62,146 nt of DNA, from assembly GCF_902826915.1 (NCBI RefSeq), contig NZ_CADEGP010000007.1:1-62146 (forward strand). Direction: 5' to 3'. The position numbers and the translations under genes are program-made. The notes under the pieces were generated by a model that was given only the letters and a program-made list of their open reading frames with translations, did not search any database and was not told where the DNA came from. Below, one piece after another: positions 28,283-37,550 of the stretch. How positions within the stretch are numbered: position 1 is the first letter of the stretch; each line of letters starts with the position of its first letter. This DNA comes from an uncultured Nitrosomonas sp. (GTDB lineage: Bacteria > Pseudomonadota > Gammaproteobacteria > Burkholderiales > Nitrosomonadaceae).

Positions 28283-29572
28283 TCAGGACGGTTGCAGAGG
28301 CACTTTTATCCATTCACCGGAGCATTGCTTAACATACGGATAATATCCTTCTGGATTACGACAATAGTACCAATAATTATTTCTTTGCACAGTAGCTGGC
28401 CGGGGCGCCACATTTTGTTGAATATACGTTGGTCTTATTGTCGGCGCGGCGACAACGCCTATAGGATAACCACCTAATGGGTAATAACTTTCAAACCGGC
28501 GATGAGGGCCAAACGCATAATTATTATAGAAGCGGCTTCTTCCCCAGGTGTTGTAGAAACCGAAGCTGTTAAAGGGTGCAAAACCAGCATAACCAATCCC
28601 CCAACCCCAGCCTGGCCCCCAGCCCCAACTTGGGCCGAATCCCCAGCCTAATCCCAGTCCCAGACCAAATCCTAAACCAAATCCATCGAAATGGTGATGA
28701 TGCCCATGATGATTGTCATGGTGATGATCAGAATTATGATGGTTTGCAGTATTTTGATCCGTCTGTACGTTGTTTTGTATATTCACATTCTGAGTGTTGG
28801 AACCATCCTGATTTGTTCCGTCGGCTTGAGCCGATGGATCGGCCCCCGTTGAACCATTATTCTCAATGGCTTGGTTATCTGGAGTCTCGGCGTCTAGTAA
28901 AGCAGCGCTGTCTTGAGCAACTTCATTGCCAGAGTCGGAATTATTTTCATTAATTGCATTTTGGATAGAAGGGTCAGCTTGATTAACATCATCGCTTTGA
29001 GCAGATGTTCCAACTTCGCTCGATTCATCGGGAGTCGCCAAGTTTTCTTGGAAGGATTCTGGTGCAATTTCTTTACTTTGTGCAGCGTCATTATTCGCGC
29101 CAAAATCATCCGTTTGGTTAAATTCACTCGTTTGATTTAAGTCGCTCCCTGAGTTTAAGTCATCGGCAAAATCGATACTTTCTTGTTGATCCGATGCATT
29201 ATCTGGATAAAATGCATCGTCTTGCCCAAAATCACCTTGATCATAACTCTCTTCGAAACCGCTATTCTGGTCGTAGTAATCTCCAGAATCAAAACTACCA
29301 TCATCAAAATTATTATGACCTCCGCCATCGTAGCCATCGTAGCTATCGTAACTGTCGTAGCCTCCATCATAACCCCCTCCATCGAAGCCTCCACCATCAA
29401 AATCTCCTCCATCATAACCGCCGTCGAAGCCACCTCCATCAAAATCTCCTCCATCATAACCACCGTCGAAGCCACCTCCATCAAAGCCTCCGCCATCTTC
29501 AGCTCCTACAGGACTGATTAAAAAAACGCTGCATAGCGCAATTGCCATACACGTGATTTTAAATTTTTTCAT
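28283..29572 (-). CDS. Secreted Gly/Asp/Tyr-repeat, His-rich protein
   Basis: The 429-residue protein begins with a signal peptide (about 1-24, ending PVGA). Residues 25-95 are GGGFDGG/GGYDGGD repeats; about 95-265 is an acidic, Asn/Gln/Ser-rich region with no Cys. A His cluster (HHNSDHHHDNHHGHHHHF) near 285 is followed by Gly/Trp/Phe-rich GLGLGWGFGPSWGWGPGWG. The C-terminus has two cysteines in YYCRNPEGYYPYVKQCSGEW, a short motif I have seen at the ends of other bacterial secreted proteins. A surface or matrix role, perhaps metal binding, is inferred. It ends at 28283 with no neighbour in the same operon. Confidence 0.75.
   Translation of the reverse strand: MKKFKITCMAIALCSVFLISPVGAEDGGGFDGGGFDGGYDGGDFDGGGFDGGYDGGDFDGGGFDGGGYDGGYDSYDSYDGYDGGGHNNFDDGSFDSGDYYDQNSGFEESYDQGDFGQDDAFYPDNASDQQESIDFADDLNSGSDLNQTSEFNQTDDFGANNDAAQSKEIAPESFQENLATPDESSEVGTSAQSDDVNQADPSIQNAINENNSDSGNEVAQDSAALLDAETPDNQAIENNGSTGADPSAQADGTNQDGSNTQNVNIQNNVQTDQNTANHHNSDHHHDNHHGHHHHFDGFGLGFGLGLGLGWGFGPSWGWGPGWGWGIGYAGFAPFNSFGFYNTWGRSRFYNNYAFGPHRRFESYYPLGGYPIGVVAAPTIRPTYIQQNVAPRPATVQRNNYWYYCRNPEGYYPYVKQCSGEWIKVPLQPS
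29359..29484 (-). repeat. 42-base tandem repeat in the Gly-rich gene
   Basis: Two copies of a 42-base unit at 29401-29442 and 29443-29484 differ at one base, and a degenerate partial copy precedes them. Each unit encodes 14 residues of the GGFDGGYDGGDFDG type. Near identity implies recent duplication, so copy number may vary between strains. Confidence 0.8.
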
Positions 29573-29600
29573 ATACCCCTCGCCTTTTGATTTCCCATTT

Positions 29601-29617
29601 ACAGCTATATTAGCTGT
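29601..29617. promoter_or_regulatory. Palindrome upstream of the Gly-rich gene, candidate operator
   Basis: ACAGCTA-TAT-TAGCTGT is a perfect seven-base inverted repeat 29 to 45 bases before the start codon of the secreted repeat protein. The spacing suits a regulator binding site near the promoter. The intergenic region (29573-29826) also holds the sucC promoter, not resolved. Confidence 0.4.
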
Positions 29618-29826
29618 GTTAGCCTGAACAGATACTGAATAAAGCTTTGGGTTTTTTATTATGGCTTCGATACCTTAGTAGTTAGCGGGGCAGTCAGTAA
29701 GCTCGTCAAAAGTAACATAAATTAATGTATCTTATTATTCGTGAGATTGTGAAATCGAATCATTATTGATGATTAGGTTATACTTAGAATCTAGATATTC
29801 TAAATCATTCCGATGAGGACATGCCC

Positions 29827-30987
29827 ATGAAGATTCACGAGTACCAAGCCAAAGAAATTTTACGCAAATATAATGTGATCACACCAAAAGGTGTTGCTTG
29901 TTTCAGTGTTAACGAGGCGGTGCAAGCTGCGCAGCAATTAGGTGGTGATGTGTGGGCAGTGAAGGCACAGATTTATGCCGGTGGACGCGGTAAGGGTGGT
30001 GGAGTAAAAGTAGCCAAGTCATTGGATGAAGTGCGTCAGCGCGCAAGCGAAATTCTGAACATGCGCTTGATAACTCATCAGACTGGTCCGAAAGGACAAA
30101 TAGTCCATCGACTTTTTATTGAGCAAGGCGTGCAGATAGAAAAAGAATTCTATATCGGTATGGTTGTGGATCGCGGCCACCAACGCGTTTGTTTGATGGC
30201 AAGTTCGGAAGGGGGCATGGAAATTGAAAAAGTCGCAGCTGAAACACCCGAGAAAATTCATAAAGTGTTTATTGATCCAATCACGGGTTTAAGTCAACAG
30301 CAGGCTGAAGAAGTTGCGCAGAAAATTGGCATCCCTATGCAAAGCTTGCCGGGTGCTGTTACTTTATTGCAAGGCTTATATCAAGCATTTGATGAGACTG
30401 ACGCATCATTGTTGGAAATCAACCCATTGGCAGTAACTGCAGAGCAGCAGGTAATGGCACTAGATGCCAAAATGAATTTTGATGAAAACGCACTGTTTCG
30501 TCATCCCGAGATCGTCGCATTGCGTGATTTTGATGAAGAAGATCCAGTGGAAATTGAAGCATCGAAACACGAATTATCCTATATCCCTTTAGACGGTAAT
30601 ATTGGCTGCCTGGTAAATGGTGCAGGCTTGGCAATGGCGACGATGGATATCATTAAACTGTATGGTGGTAATCCCGCCAATTTTCTCGATGTTGGCGGTG
30701 GAGCAACGGCGGAAAAGGTGACTGAAGCATTTAAGCTAATGCTGCGCAATTCTAAGCTACAAGGGATTCTAGTTAATATTTTCGGTGGCATAATGAAATG
30801 TGATGTAATTGCGCAAGGCATAGTAGCAGCTGCTCGTGATGTGCAACTCACAGTGCCATTGGTTGTCCGGCTGGAAGGCACCAATGTGGATCTTGGGAAG
30901 AAAATTCTGGCGGATTCAGGGTTGAAAATCATTTCTGCAGATAACATGGCTGATGCGGCACAAAAAGCGGTTAATGCAGCCGGGTAA
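29827..30987 (+). CDS. sucC: Succinyl-CoA synthetase beta subunit (ADP-forming)
   Basis: With SucD it converts succinyl-CoA, phosphate and ADP/GDP to succinate, CoA and ATP/GTP in the TCA cycle. The ATP-grasp domain opens [17 protein letters not shown] with [20 protein letters not shown], and the C-terminal CoA-ligase part has [20 protein letters not shown] and [20 protein letters not shown] 29827 is preferred (386 residues), since GAGGAC is then about nine bases upstream; ATG 29821 would leave almost no spacing. sucD follows after 51 bases. Confidence 0.96.
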   Translation: MKIHEYQAKEILRKYNVITPKGVACFSVNEAVQAAQQLGGDVWAVKAQIYAGGRGKGGGVKVAKSLDEVRQRASEILNMRLITHQTGPKGQIVHRLFIEQGVQIEKEFYIGMVVDRGHQRVCLMASSEGGMEIEKVAAETPEKIHKVFIDPITGLSQQQAEEVAQKIGIPMQSLPGAVTLLQGLYQAFDETDASLLEINPLAVTAEQQVMALDAKMNFDENALFRHPEIVALRDFDEEDPVEIEASKHELSYIPLDGNIGCLVNGAGLAMATMDIIKLYGGNPANFLDVGGGATAEKVTEAFKLMLRNSKLQGILVNIFGGIMKCDVIAQGIVAAARDVQLTVPLVVRLEGTNVDLGKKILADSGLKIISADNMADAAQKAVNAAG

Positions 30988-31038
30988 GCTAATATTATCA
31001 ATGTCAATGCTAGTCATCTTATAAGGAATCTTTTTGCT

Positions 31039-31914
31039 ATGTCCATCCTGATTAATCACAACAGTCGTGTAATGACACAAGGCATTACCGGCAAAACCGG
31101 CCAATTTCATACGCGCATGTGCCGCGACTACGCCAACGGAAAAGCATGCTTCGTCGCAGGTGTGAACCCGCGAAAACCTGGCGAGAATTTCGAAGGTATA
31201 CCGGTTTATGCAACAGTCAAAGAAGCCAAGCAACAAACCGGTGCCAATGTTTCAGTGATTTATGTGCCCCCTCCTTTTGCTGCCGCAGCGATAGACGAAG
31301 CCGTTGAAGCTGAACTGGATCTCGTAATTTGCATTACCGAAGGCATCCCGGTGCGCGATATGATCCGTACTCGCTACAAAATGCAAGACAAGAAAACTCG
31401 ATTGATTGGCCCGAATTGTCCGGGAATTATTACACCGGATGAGATAAAAATAGGGATTATGCCGGGATATATTCATAAAAAGGGCCGGATTGGAGTGGTT
31501 TCACGCTCGGGTACACTGACATATGAGGCAGTGGCGCAATTGATGTCGCTGGGACTTGGGCAATCCACCTGCATCGGTATTGGTGGTGATCCGGTGAATG
31601 GTTTAAAACATCTGGATGTAATGCAATTGTTCAATGATGATGACGAAACTGATGCCGTACTGATGGTGGGTGAGATCGGCGGCACGGATGAAGAGGACTG
31701 CGCACGTTGGGTAAAAGAGCATATGCATAAACCTGTAGTCGGATTTATTGCTGGTGTGACAGCACCGCCCGGCAAACGCATGGGGCACGCCGGCGCAATT
31801 ATCTCCGGTGGCAAGGGAACAGCTCAAGAGAAACTTGAAGTAATGGAATCGTGCGGAATCAGAGTCACACGAAATCCAGCCGAGATGGGAAAATTATTGA
31901 AATCGGCTTTGTAA
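31039..31914 (+). CDS. sucD: Succinyl-CoA synthetase alpha subunit
   Basis: The 291-residue subunit binds CoA through the Rossmann part ([19 protein letters not shown]) and carries the phosphorylated histidine in [20 protein letters not shown] near residue 250. [20 protein letters not shown] is the conserved ligase motif. AAGGAATC precedes ATG 31039. It forms an operon with sucC. The small lipoprotein and dacB follow closely on the same strand. Confidence 0.96.
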   Translation: MSILINHNSRVMTQGITGKTGQFHTRMCRDYANGKACFVAGVNPRKPGENFEGIPVYATVKEAKQQTGANVSVIYVPPPFAAAAIDEAVEAELDLVICITEGIPVRDMIRTRYKMQDKKTRLIGPNCPGIITPDEIKIGIMPGYIHKKGRIGVVSRSGTLTYEAVAQLMSLGLGQSTCIGIGGDPVNGLKHLDVMQLFNDDDETDAVLMVGEIGGTDEEDCARWVKEHMHKPVVGFIAGVTAPPGKRMGHAGAIISGGKGTAQEKLEVMESCGIRVTRNPAEMGKLLKSAL

Positions 31915-31948
31915 CTTGTTACTTAGAAAATATTGAAGGCAATTTACT

Positions 31949-32257
31949 ATGCGTTATCGTTTACCACTTTTTATCATTTTAACTGTGCTCATCATTTCTG
32001 CCTGCAGCGGAATTTCCACCAAACAACCGTTACCAGCCAGAAAACCTGAGCGGCAGGCAGGTCCTTTACCCGACAGTGCTAAGCCCAAATACAACCTGAC
32101 AGGTTATCCGGTAAGCACTCAGCAAGGTTATATCGATGGTTGCGAAACCGCTAAAAGAACCAGCTGGGCCTTTAAAGACTTGAATCGATATGATACGGAT
32201 GAACAATATCGCATGGGGTGGGATGATGGATTCTCCCTGTGCAAAGACACAAAGTAA
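31949..32257 (+). CDS. Small predicted lipoprotein, unknown function
   Basis: The 102-residue protein has a lipoprotein signal peptide with lipobox ISAC (Cys at about 19), then a Pro/Lys-rich stretch and a short conserved-looking domain (YPVSTQQGYIDGCETAKRTS and RMGWDDGFSLC) with two further cysteines that could pair. I do not recognise a named family. It lies 34 bases after sucD and 24 before dacB, so it is probably co-transcribed with one or both. Confidence 0.7.
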   Translation: MRYRLPLFIILTVLIISACSGISTKQPLPARKPERQAGPLPDSAKPKYNLTGYPVSTQQGYIDGCETAKRTSWAFKDLNRYDTDEQYRMGWDDGFSLCKDTK

Positions 32258-32281
32258 TTTTTCTGAAAGCCAAGTATTAAA

Positions 32282-33727
32282 ATGACCAGGATTTGTTTAT
32301 ATCTTGGTTTTTTAATTGGACTGACTGCTACATTAGCGGCTCCAGTATTTGCCAATGAGTTACCTTTTGTAGTTAAACAAAAACTACAACAACTAGCCGT
32401 CCCGGAAACGATGATTGGTGTATATGTCCATGAAATTGGCGCAAGTCAGCCAGTGCTCACAATCAATGCGGATTCAGGTATGAATCCGGCTTCGGTAATG
32501 AAGTTGTTGACTACGTATGCGGGGCTGGAATTGTTAGGTCCGGCATATACCTGGCAAACCAAGCTTTATGCCAATGGGAAAATTACCGATGGCATTTTAT
32601 ATGGAGACTTAATCATAAAAGGTTACGGTGATCCCAAACTGAACCTGGAAAATTTCTGGCTGCTGATCCACCGCTTACGTCAAACCGGATTGCTTGAAAT
32701 TAAAGGCAACCTGATTCTGGATCATTCGTATTATGAGATTCCTCGTGAAGATCCAGGTGAGTTTGACGGACAACCCTATCGTACCTACAACGTGCTGCCA
32801 GAGGCATTTCTGGTCAATTATCGTGCATCTACGCTCCACTTGTTTCCACAACCTGAAAAGAATATTGTACGTGTCGTGATTGATCCTGTCCCAGAATCTT
32901 TGCAAATACAAAATAATTTAAAGCTTACTCAAGACAAGTGCGGGATTTGGCAAAATTCTCTTACGATTGAAGCAATTGCAGATGAAAAAAACAAGAATAA
33001 TTTTACGGTTGCTCTGAATGGTAGTTTTTCCCAGCATTGTGGAAAACAATCGTATATGTTGAGTCTGCATGACAGTACTATTTATACCCGTGATTTGTTC
33101 AGACACTTGTGGACGCAGCAAGGTGGCATATTTGATGGTAATGCCATCCTGGGTCAAACACCGCGATACTTGTTACCGCTCAAAATTTATCAATCACCAC
33201 CGTTGTCAGATATTGTCCGTGGCATCAATAAATTCAGCAATAACATTGCGGCACGTCAATTGTATTTAGCGTTGGGTACAGGTAATTCGGTAATTGATAA
33301 CTCACCAGCCACTTTGGCTAAGTCGGACGCAGCAGTCAGACGATGGTTAGCCAGCAAGCAATTGAGTTTTCCGGAATTAATGATTGAGAATGGCTCTGGA
33401 TTATCGCGCATAGAACGAATCAGCGCCCGGCATATGGGGCAACTATTGCTTGCTGCTTTCAATAGTCCGGTAATGCCGGAATTCATCGCATCACTGCCAA
33501 TTGCTGCGGTAGACGGGACTCTAAAAAATCGTTTTACTGATACTCCAATTAAGGGGTTAGCACATATGAAAACCGGCACATTGAATAACGTGCGTGCGTT
33601 GGCAGGATATTTAATTGACGAAATGGGACGACGCGTTGTCGTCGTTTTTTTTATTAACCACGATCAAGCCGAACAATCCCGTGCCATCATGGATACGTTG
33701 GTGCAATGGGCTTATCGCCGAAAGTAG
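32282..33727 (+). CDS. dacB: D-alanyl-D-alanine carboxypeptidase/endopeptidase (PBP4, S13)
   Basis: The 481-residue periplasmic penicillin-binding protein trims or cleaves peptidoglycan cross-links. A signal peptide (about 1-24, ending VFANE) precedes the catalytic domain. The three active-site motifs are visible: SxxK as NPASVMKLLT (S71, K74), SxN as FSNNIAARQ near 320, and KTG as HMKTGTLNNVRALAGYL near 429. The large insertion between the first two motifs, typical of S13 enzymes, is present. The start is ATG 32282. Confidence 0.93.
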   Translation: MTRICLYLGFLIGLTATLAAPVFANELPFVVKQKLQQLAVPETMIGVYVHEIGASQPVLTINADSGMNPASVMKLLTTYAGLELLGPAYTWQTKLYANGKITDGILYGDLIIKGYGDPKLNLENFWLLIHRLRQTGLLEIKGNLILDHSYYEIPREDPGEFDGQPYRTYNVLPEAFLVNYRASTLHLFPQPEKNIVRVVIDPVPESLQIQNNLKLTQDKCGIWQNSLTIEAIADEKNKNNFTVALNGSFSQHCGKQSYMLSLHDSTIYTRDLFRHLWTQQGGIFDGNAILGQTPRYLLPLKIYQSPPLSDIVRGINKFSNNIAARQLYLALGTGNSVIDNSPATLAKSDAAVRRWLASKQLSFPELMIENGSGLSRIERISARHMGQLLLAAFNSPVMPEFIASLPIAAVDGTLKNRFTDTPIKGLAHMKTGTLNNVRALAGYLIDEMGRRVVVVFFINHDQAEQSRAIMDTLVQWAYRRK

Positions 33728-33855
33728 GTATATTCCTGATAGAATTATTGCTATTGATTGAAAATTAATTTCGGCGTAAAGTGCGTGTTCAAGATCGATG
33801 ATCTATTTTGAAATCAGGTGATTCCCTTCCAACCCAAGATTGAGGAGCACACAGA

Positions 33856-34449
33856 ATGATGAATGAAGAATATAAGTCTCTCGCGGTACAGTATCTAACA
33901 GGCACAGTACAAGTTTCTCAACCTATATCCCCCCATCCAGTAACGTTTAAATCTCCCGCAATTGAAGTGATGACTGATTTGCGCACAATACAAGCAGCAG
34001 TCATATCTCCTTATATTACAATGCAAACGGCCAACACTTACATGATACAACGTGGTGTGCGTACGCTTCTGGTCATAAATGACAACAATTCTCTGGCAGG
34101 AATTATCACGGCAACCGATATTCTGGGTGAAAAACCTATGCTTTTTATTCAAGAAAGAGGTGTAAAACACAGCGAAATTATGGTGCTGGATATGATGACA
34201 CCGTTGAATAAGTTGGAAGCCATTCCATTGGAAGAAGTGATGCACGCTAGAGTTGGCAATATAGTCGCAAGTTTGCGCGAAAGCGATCGCTTGCATGCAC
34301 TAGTAATCGACGATCCCACCATCGGGCCGCCAAGGATATGCGGCATTTTCTCCTGGACTCAAATTGAGAAACAGCTTGGTACAGTTATTCCACAGAATAA
34401 TGTAGCGAGGAGTTTTGCGGAAATTGAATCATCATTAATTGCACACTAG
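33856..34449 (+). CDS. CBS-domain protein
   Basis: The 197-residue protein contains a CBS pair. The first copy includes ANTYMIQRGVRTLLVINDNN and GIITATDILGEKP, the second VGNIVASLRESDRLHALVIDD and RICGIFSWTQIEKQLG. The N-terminal 45 residues are not recognised. A good GAGGAG site precedes ATG 33856. Partner and ligand are unknown. It is convergent with the exopolysaccharide island and is followed by a hairpin. Confidence 0.8.
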   Translation: MMNEEYKSLAVQYLTGTVQVSQPISPHPVTFKSPAIEVMTDLRTIQAAVISPYITMQTANTYMIQRGVRTLLVINDNNSLAGIITATDILGEKPMLFIQERGVKHSEIMVLDMMTPLNKLEAIPLEEVMHARVGNIVASLRESDRLHALVIDDPTIGPPRICGIFSWTQIEKQLGTVIPQNNVARSFAEIESSLIAH

Positions 34450-34461
34450 AAGAAAACAAGC

Positions 34462-34498
34462 AAGCCAGCTAGTAAGCTTCGATTCTGCTGGTTTGTTT
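34462..34498. terminator. Bidirectional terminator-like hairpin
   Basis: AAGCCAGC (34462-34469) can pair with GCTGGTTT (34487-34494), eight pairs including one G-T, with a 17-base loop. A T-rich tail follows on the plus strand and an A-rich string (GAAAACAAG) gives T's on the minus strand. It lies between the convergent CBS gene and the last gene of the exopolysaccharide island. Confidence 0.6.
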
Positions 34499-34509
34499 TA
34501 CCAGGTGAA

Positions 34510-35430
34510 TCAAATATTCCAAGGTATATTTTTTGTTCTAATAAGCGTCTGTAGTGCCACAATACTGGGCAAGTAATATTGTTTTAAACGATCACGGCTT
34601 TCATCGGAAATTTCATCATATCCTTCTCTTGCTTGGTTAATTTTCTTATATAAGTTCACTATAAACTGCTTTAGTTCAGGTCGTTGCCGCAGAAATCGTT
34701 CCGACTTTGCATTAAAATAGACCGCGATCTTATGCAACCATTTCAACTTGCTTTCGTAAGTAACATTAATTCGTCTAAAATCATATCCATTGAAATAGTC
34801 TGGAGAAATCTCTAAAAACTGACACAGTTCGCGCATGAAACCGTCAATATCCTGAGTCATATCTTCAAAAAACATAATCTTGATCTGATTTTCCGGAAAT
34901 AGCTGGTAATAATATTTCAAGTAGTCAACATACCGACCAAAACTGATGATCTTTAAATACCATTCTTTAATGCCCAATTCAGCGGGTGTTTCTTGACCAG
35001 AGTCATACGCAACACACTTATCAATATACTCCTCAAAACTTAAATCAGGATCAAGATTCAGTTTTCCAACATGAAAATTGAATGAGGAGTATATCCGATC
35101 AATGGGATTTCGTAATATGAACAGAAGCTTGGTTTCCGGCACCAGTGCATGGATACGAGCTGCTACTTCTGCACCACTACCCAGATATCCCGGTGAAGCT
35201 TCCATCAGAATCGGAATTTCAGGAGAGCAACGCTCAAAATAGCTGGCATAATTAGCAACATCTTTTTTGGGATCACCTGTATATAAATTACGAAAAAAAT
35301 CTGTTTCCTTGACTGTTGAACCGCAAACCGATGGATGCGTACTTAGATACGTAAATATCGACGTAGTACCAGCCTTCTCTGTACCCGCGATAATAAAGTT
35401 AGCCAAATTAATACTAGAAATCGCTTTCAT
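34510..35430 (-). CDS. Sulfotransferase (first of four)
   Basis: This PAPS-dependent sulfotransferase-family protein (about 306 residues) has the 5'-phosphosulfate loop in FIIAGTEKAGTTSIFTYL and the 3'-phosphate motif in LLFILRNPIDRIYSSFNFH. It is predicted cytosolic and probably adds sulfate to sugar units of the exopolysaccharide. ATG 35430 is preferred; a TTG at 35457 is an alternative. It is the last gene of the minus-strand island, downstream of the WecG/TagA gene. Confidence 0.85.
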   Translation of the reverse strand: MKAISSINLANFIIAGTEKAGTTSIFTYLSTHPSVCGSTVKETDFFRNLYTGDPKKDVANYASYFERCSPEIPILMEASPGYLGSGAEVAARIHALVPETKLLFILRNPIDRIYSSFNFHVGKLNLDPDLSFEEYIDKCVAYDSGQETPAELGIKEWYLKIISFGRYVDYLKYYYQLFPENQIKIMFFEDMTQDIDGFMRELCQFLEISPDYFNGYDFRRINVTYESKLKWLHKIAVYFNAKSERFLRQRPELKQFIVNLYKKINQAREGYDEISDESRDRLKQYYLPSIVALQTLIRTKNIPWNI

Positions 35431-35490
35431 AAATTTAAAATTAACCTTATTTCTCAAGAATATTCTTAATCAAATCGAATTCCATTCCTC

Positions 35491-36270
35491 TTACTTCATA
35501 CCATCAAGCAGAACAGCTTCTTGTAGATTTTTCTGACCCTTTAAACGCCGCCATAATGTTCGAATGATAAATACCGGATTGCCTACGATATATCGCATAA
35601 ACATCCTTCTTGGTTCCATCATATACCGGAATAACCATTCCAGACCAAGACGACGCATCCACTGCGGCGCACGTGGCATCGTACCTGAATAAAAATCAAA
35701 CAAAGCGCCCACGCCAAGGACTACAGCCACATTAAGTTTGTTTACATGGCGTGCGATCCATAACTCCTGAATAGGCACTCCCATCGCCACAAACAGAATT
35801 TCCGCTCCGCTACGATTGATAGCATCGATAATATCGTCTTCACTATCTTGCTTAAAGTAGCCATCATGAATCCAAGCAACATCTAATTTAGGAGATTGAA
35901 TTTTCATATTTTCTGCGCAACGTTCTGCGATTCCTGGACGAGCGCCCAATAAAGCCAGTTTGACACCAGCTGCCGCAGCATCATGACAGATCACCGGAAA
36001 CAAGTCGGTGCCATTGACATTGTCTTTTAGGGAGAAGCCGGCTAATCCGGCAGCGAAACGCATACCACTGCCATCCGCAAATAGCGTTGCCCCATCTTGC
36101 AATACCGAGAGGTAGTCAATATCTACCGCAGCAATATTTATGCAGTGTGCATTGACGAAATATATTATTCTACGTTGCACACCTGAACTAGCATCATTAA
36201 CTATGTTTGCGCTGGCGTCAGCTAACGTCGTATCTTCTATTTTCAGTCCGAACAGAGGAATTTGATTCAT
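35491..36270 (-). CDS. WecG/TagA/CpsF-family glycosyltransferase
   Basis: The 259-residue protein belongs to glycosyltransferase family 26. Diagnostic segments are YFVNAHCINIAA, LFADGSGMRFAAGL, LLGARPGIAERCAENM and EILFVAMGVPIQELWIARH, with the C-terminal RRLGLEWLFRYMMEPRRMFMRY amphipathic region for membrane association. Members transfer N-acetylmannosamine(uronic acid) or other sugars to lipid-linked acceptors. It probably adds an early sugar of the repeat unit. It lies 46 bases after a GT4 gene on the same strand. Confidence 0.92.
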   Translation of the reverse strand: MNQIPLFGLKIEDTTLADASANIVNDASSGVQRRIIYFVNAHCINIAAVDIDYLSVLQDGATLFADGSGMRFAAGLAGFSLKDNVNGTDLFPVICHDAAAAGVKLALLGARPGIAERCAENMKIQSPKLDVAWIHDGYFKQDSEDDIIDAINRSGAEILFVAMGVPIQELWIARHVNKLNVAVVLGVGALFDFYSGTMPRAPQWMRRLGLEWLFRYMMEPRRMFMRYIVGNPVFIIRTLWRRLKGQKNLQEAVLLDGMK

Positions 36271-36316
36271 GTGCTATCTTATTCCTTATGAATTGCAGTG
36301 TTTTGTACCCAATGCT

Positions 36317-37441
36317 TTAATGGTGTGCAGGATTCAGGATCGCGTCATAAACACGCGCTACACCTTTAGCCATGCTGTAATCAGAAAAGCTGGCTGTCTG
36401 TAACTGATAAGCATCTTCTCGCATGGCACGCCAGTCATATTTATTATCTATTAACTCAGCTATAACAGCGGCCAGTTGCTTTACATCACCAGCTGGCACT
36501 ACCAAGCCGGATTTACCATGTTCTAATACTTCAGGAATACCTTCCACATCGGATGCTACTACTGGCACTCCTGTTGCCATTGCTTCTAGAATTACCATAG
36601 GCATACCTTCCCCAAAAAGACTCGGCAAAACAAGAATATCCATTTTAGTAAATTCGGCATTGACATTCTGAGCGAATCCAATCCAATCAATCATATCCCC
36701 AACTCCGAGTCTATCAGCCATCTCTTTAATAGTTTTCTCATATTCCACAGTCTCAAATGGACCTACTGCCCGCAATCTTATAGGACGACCTGCCTGACGC
36801 AAGCTTGCTAACGCCTGTATTAGAACTTCCGTACCTTTGCGCGGCCGAAACAATGCCACGCTACCAATTACCCATTCTGGTCCAGGCGCGTCTCGCACAG
36901 GTAGCGCATCGGGTGTGACTACTCCATTAGCAACCATCGCAATCCGTTTCTCTGGCCAACCTTGTTTCTTCAAATAGAATTCCAGACTTTTTGATACCGG
37001 AATCAATCGCGATACCCCCACCAAACTCAGTTGTTCTATCAATGAATTCATGCGATTACGCCATATACTTTCGGTATCTCGTGTCGTGGGGCTATGTACA
37101 TGATGCACCAATGGCACGCCAGATAGCCATGCTGCTACGCGGCCAATCAGTGCGGCACGAGGAGTGTGTGTATGCAACAAGGAATAATTACTTTGCTTTA
37201 CGATCCTTGCAACTTCCCACGCCGGCGCCAAGTCAAATTTCGATTTCATGAATGTTTCAAAGATTGGTACAGTAGAATTCCGGCAAGCAGAAAATTTTCC
37301 CGGCTTTATGCAAGCAAATCCCATCTCATAACCATAATCCGGTAGACGCATTGCCAATATATCCTGCACTCGCTCAGCACCAGAGAAAAACTCGCCATTA
37401 ATAACATGCATAATCTTTGTATTCTCGTAGTTTTTAGACAT
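36317..37441 (-). CDS. GT4-family glycosyltransferase
   Basis: The 374-residue GT-B enzyme has the N-terminal acceptor half (IMHVINGEFFSGAERV, LLHTHTPRAALIGRVAAW) and the C-terminal GT4 donor motif PSLFGEGMPMVILEAMATGVPVVAS with EGIPEVLEHGKSGLVVPAGD. It transfers an activated sugar to the growing repeat unit on the cytoplasmic face. Specificity cannot be told. It is separated from the flippase gene by about 110 bases. Confidence 0.92.
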   Translation of the reverse strand: MSKNYENTKIMHVINGEFFSGAERVQDILAMRLPDYGYEMGFACIKPGKFSACRNSTVPIFETFMKSKFDLAPAWEVARIVKQSNYSLLHTHTPRAALIGRVAAWLSGVPLVHHVHSPTTRDTESIWRNRMNSLIEQLSLVGVSRLIPVSKSLEFYLKKQGWPEKRIAMVANGVVTPDALPVRDAPGPEWVIGSVALFRPRKGTEVLIQALASLRQAGRPIRLRAVGPFETVEYEKTIKEMADRLGVGDMIDWIGFAQNVNAEFTKMDILVLPSLFGEGMPMVILEAMATGVPVVASDVEGIPEVLEHGKSGLVVPAGDVKQLAAVIAELIDNKYDWRAMREDAYQLQTASFSDYSMAKGVARVYDAILNPAHH

Positions 37442-37550
37442 ATCCGAAACAATTAAAGGGATTAGAGAAAATGATCAAATAGAGCCTTTAGCTCCATACA
37501 CTATCGCTCAATTGACTTGTCATGATACAAATACTGGTATCGATCAATTG

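Noticed and set aside
29359..29484. Regular short repeats examined as a possible CRISPR array.
   Set aside because: They are direct tandem coding repeats without spacers and keep a protein frame; no cas genes are present.
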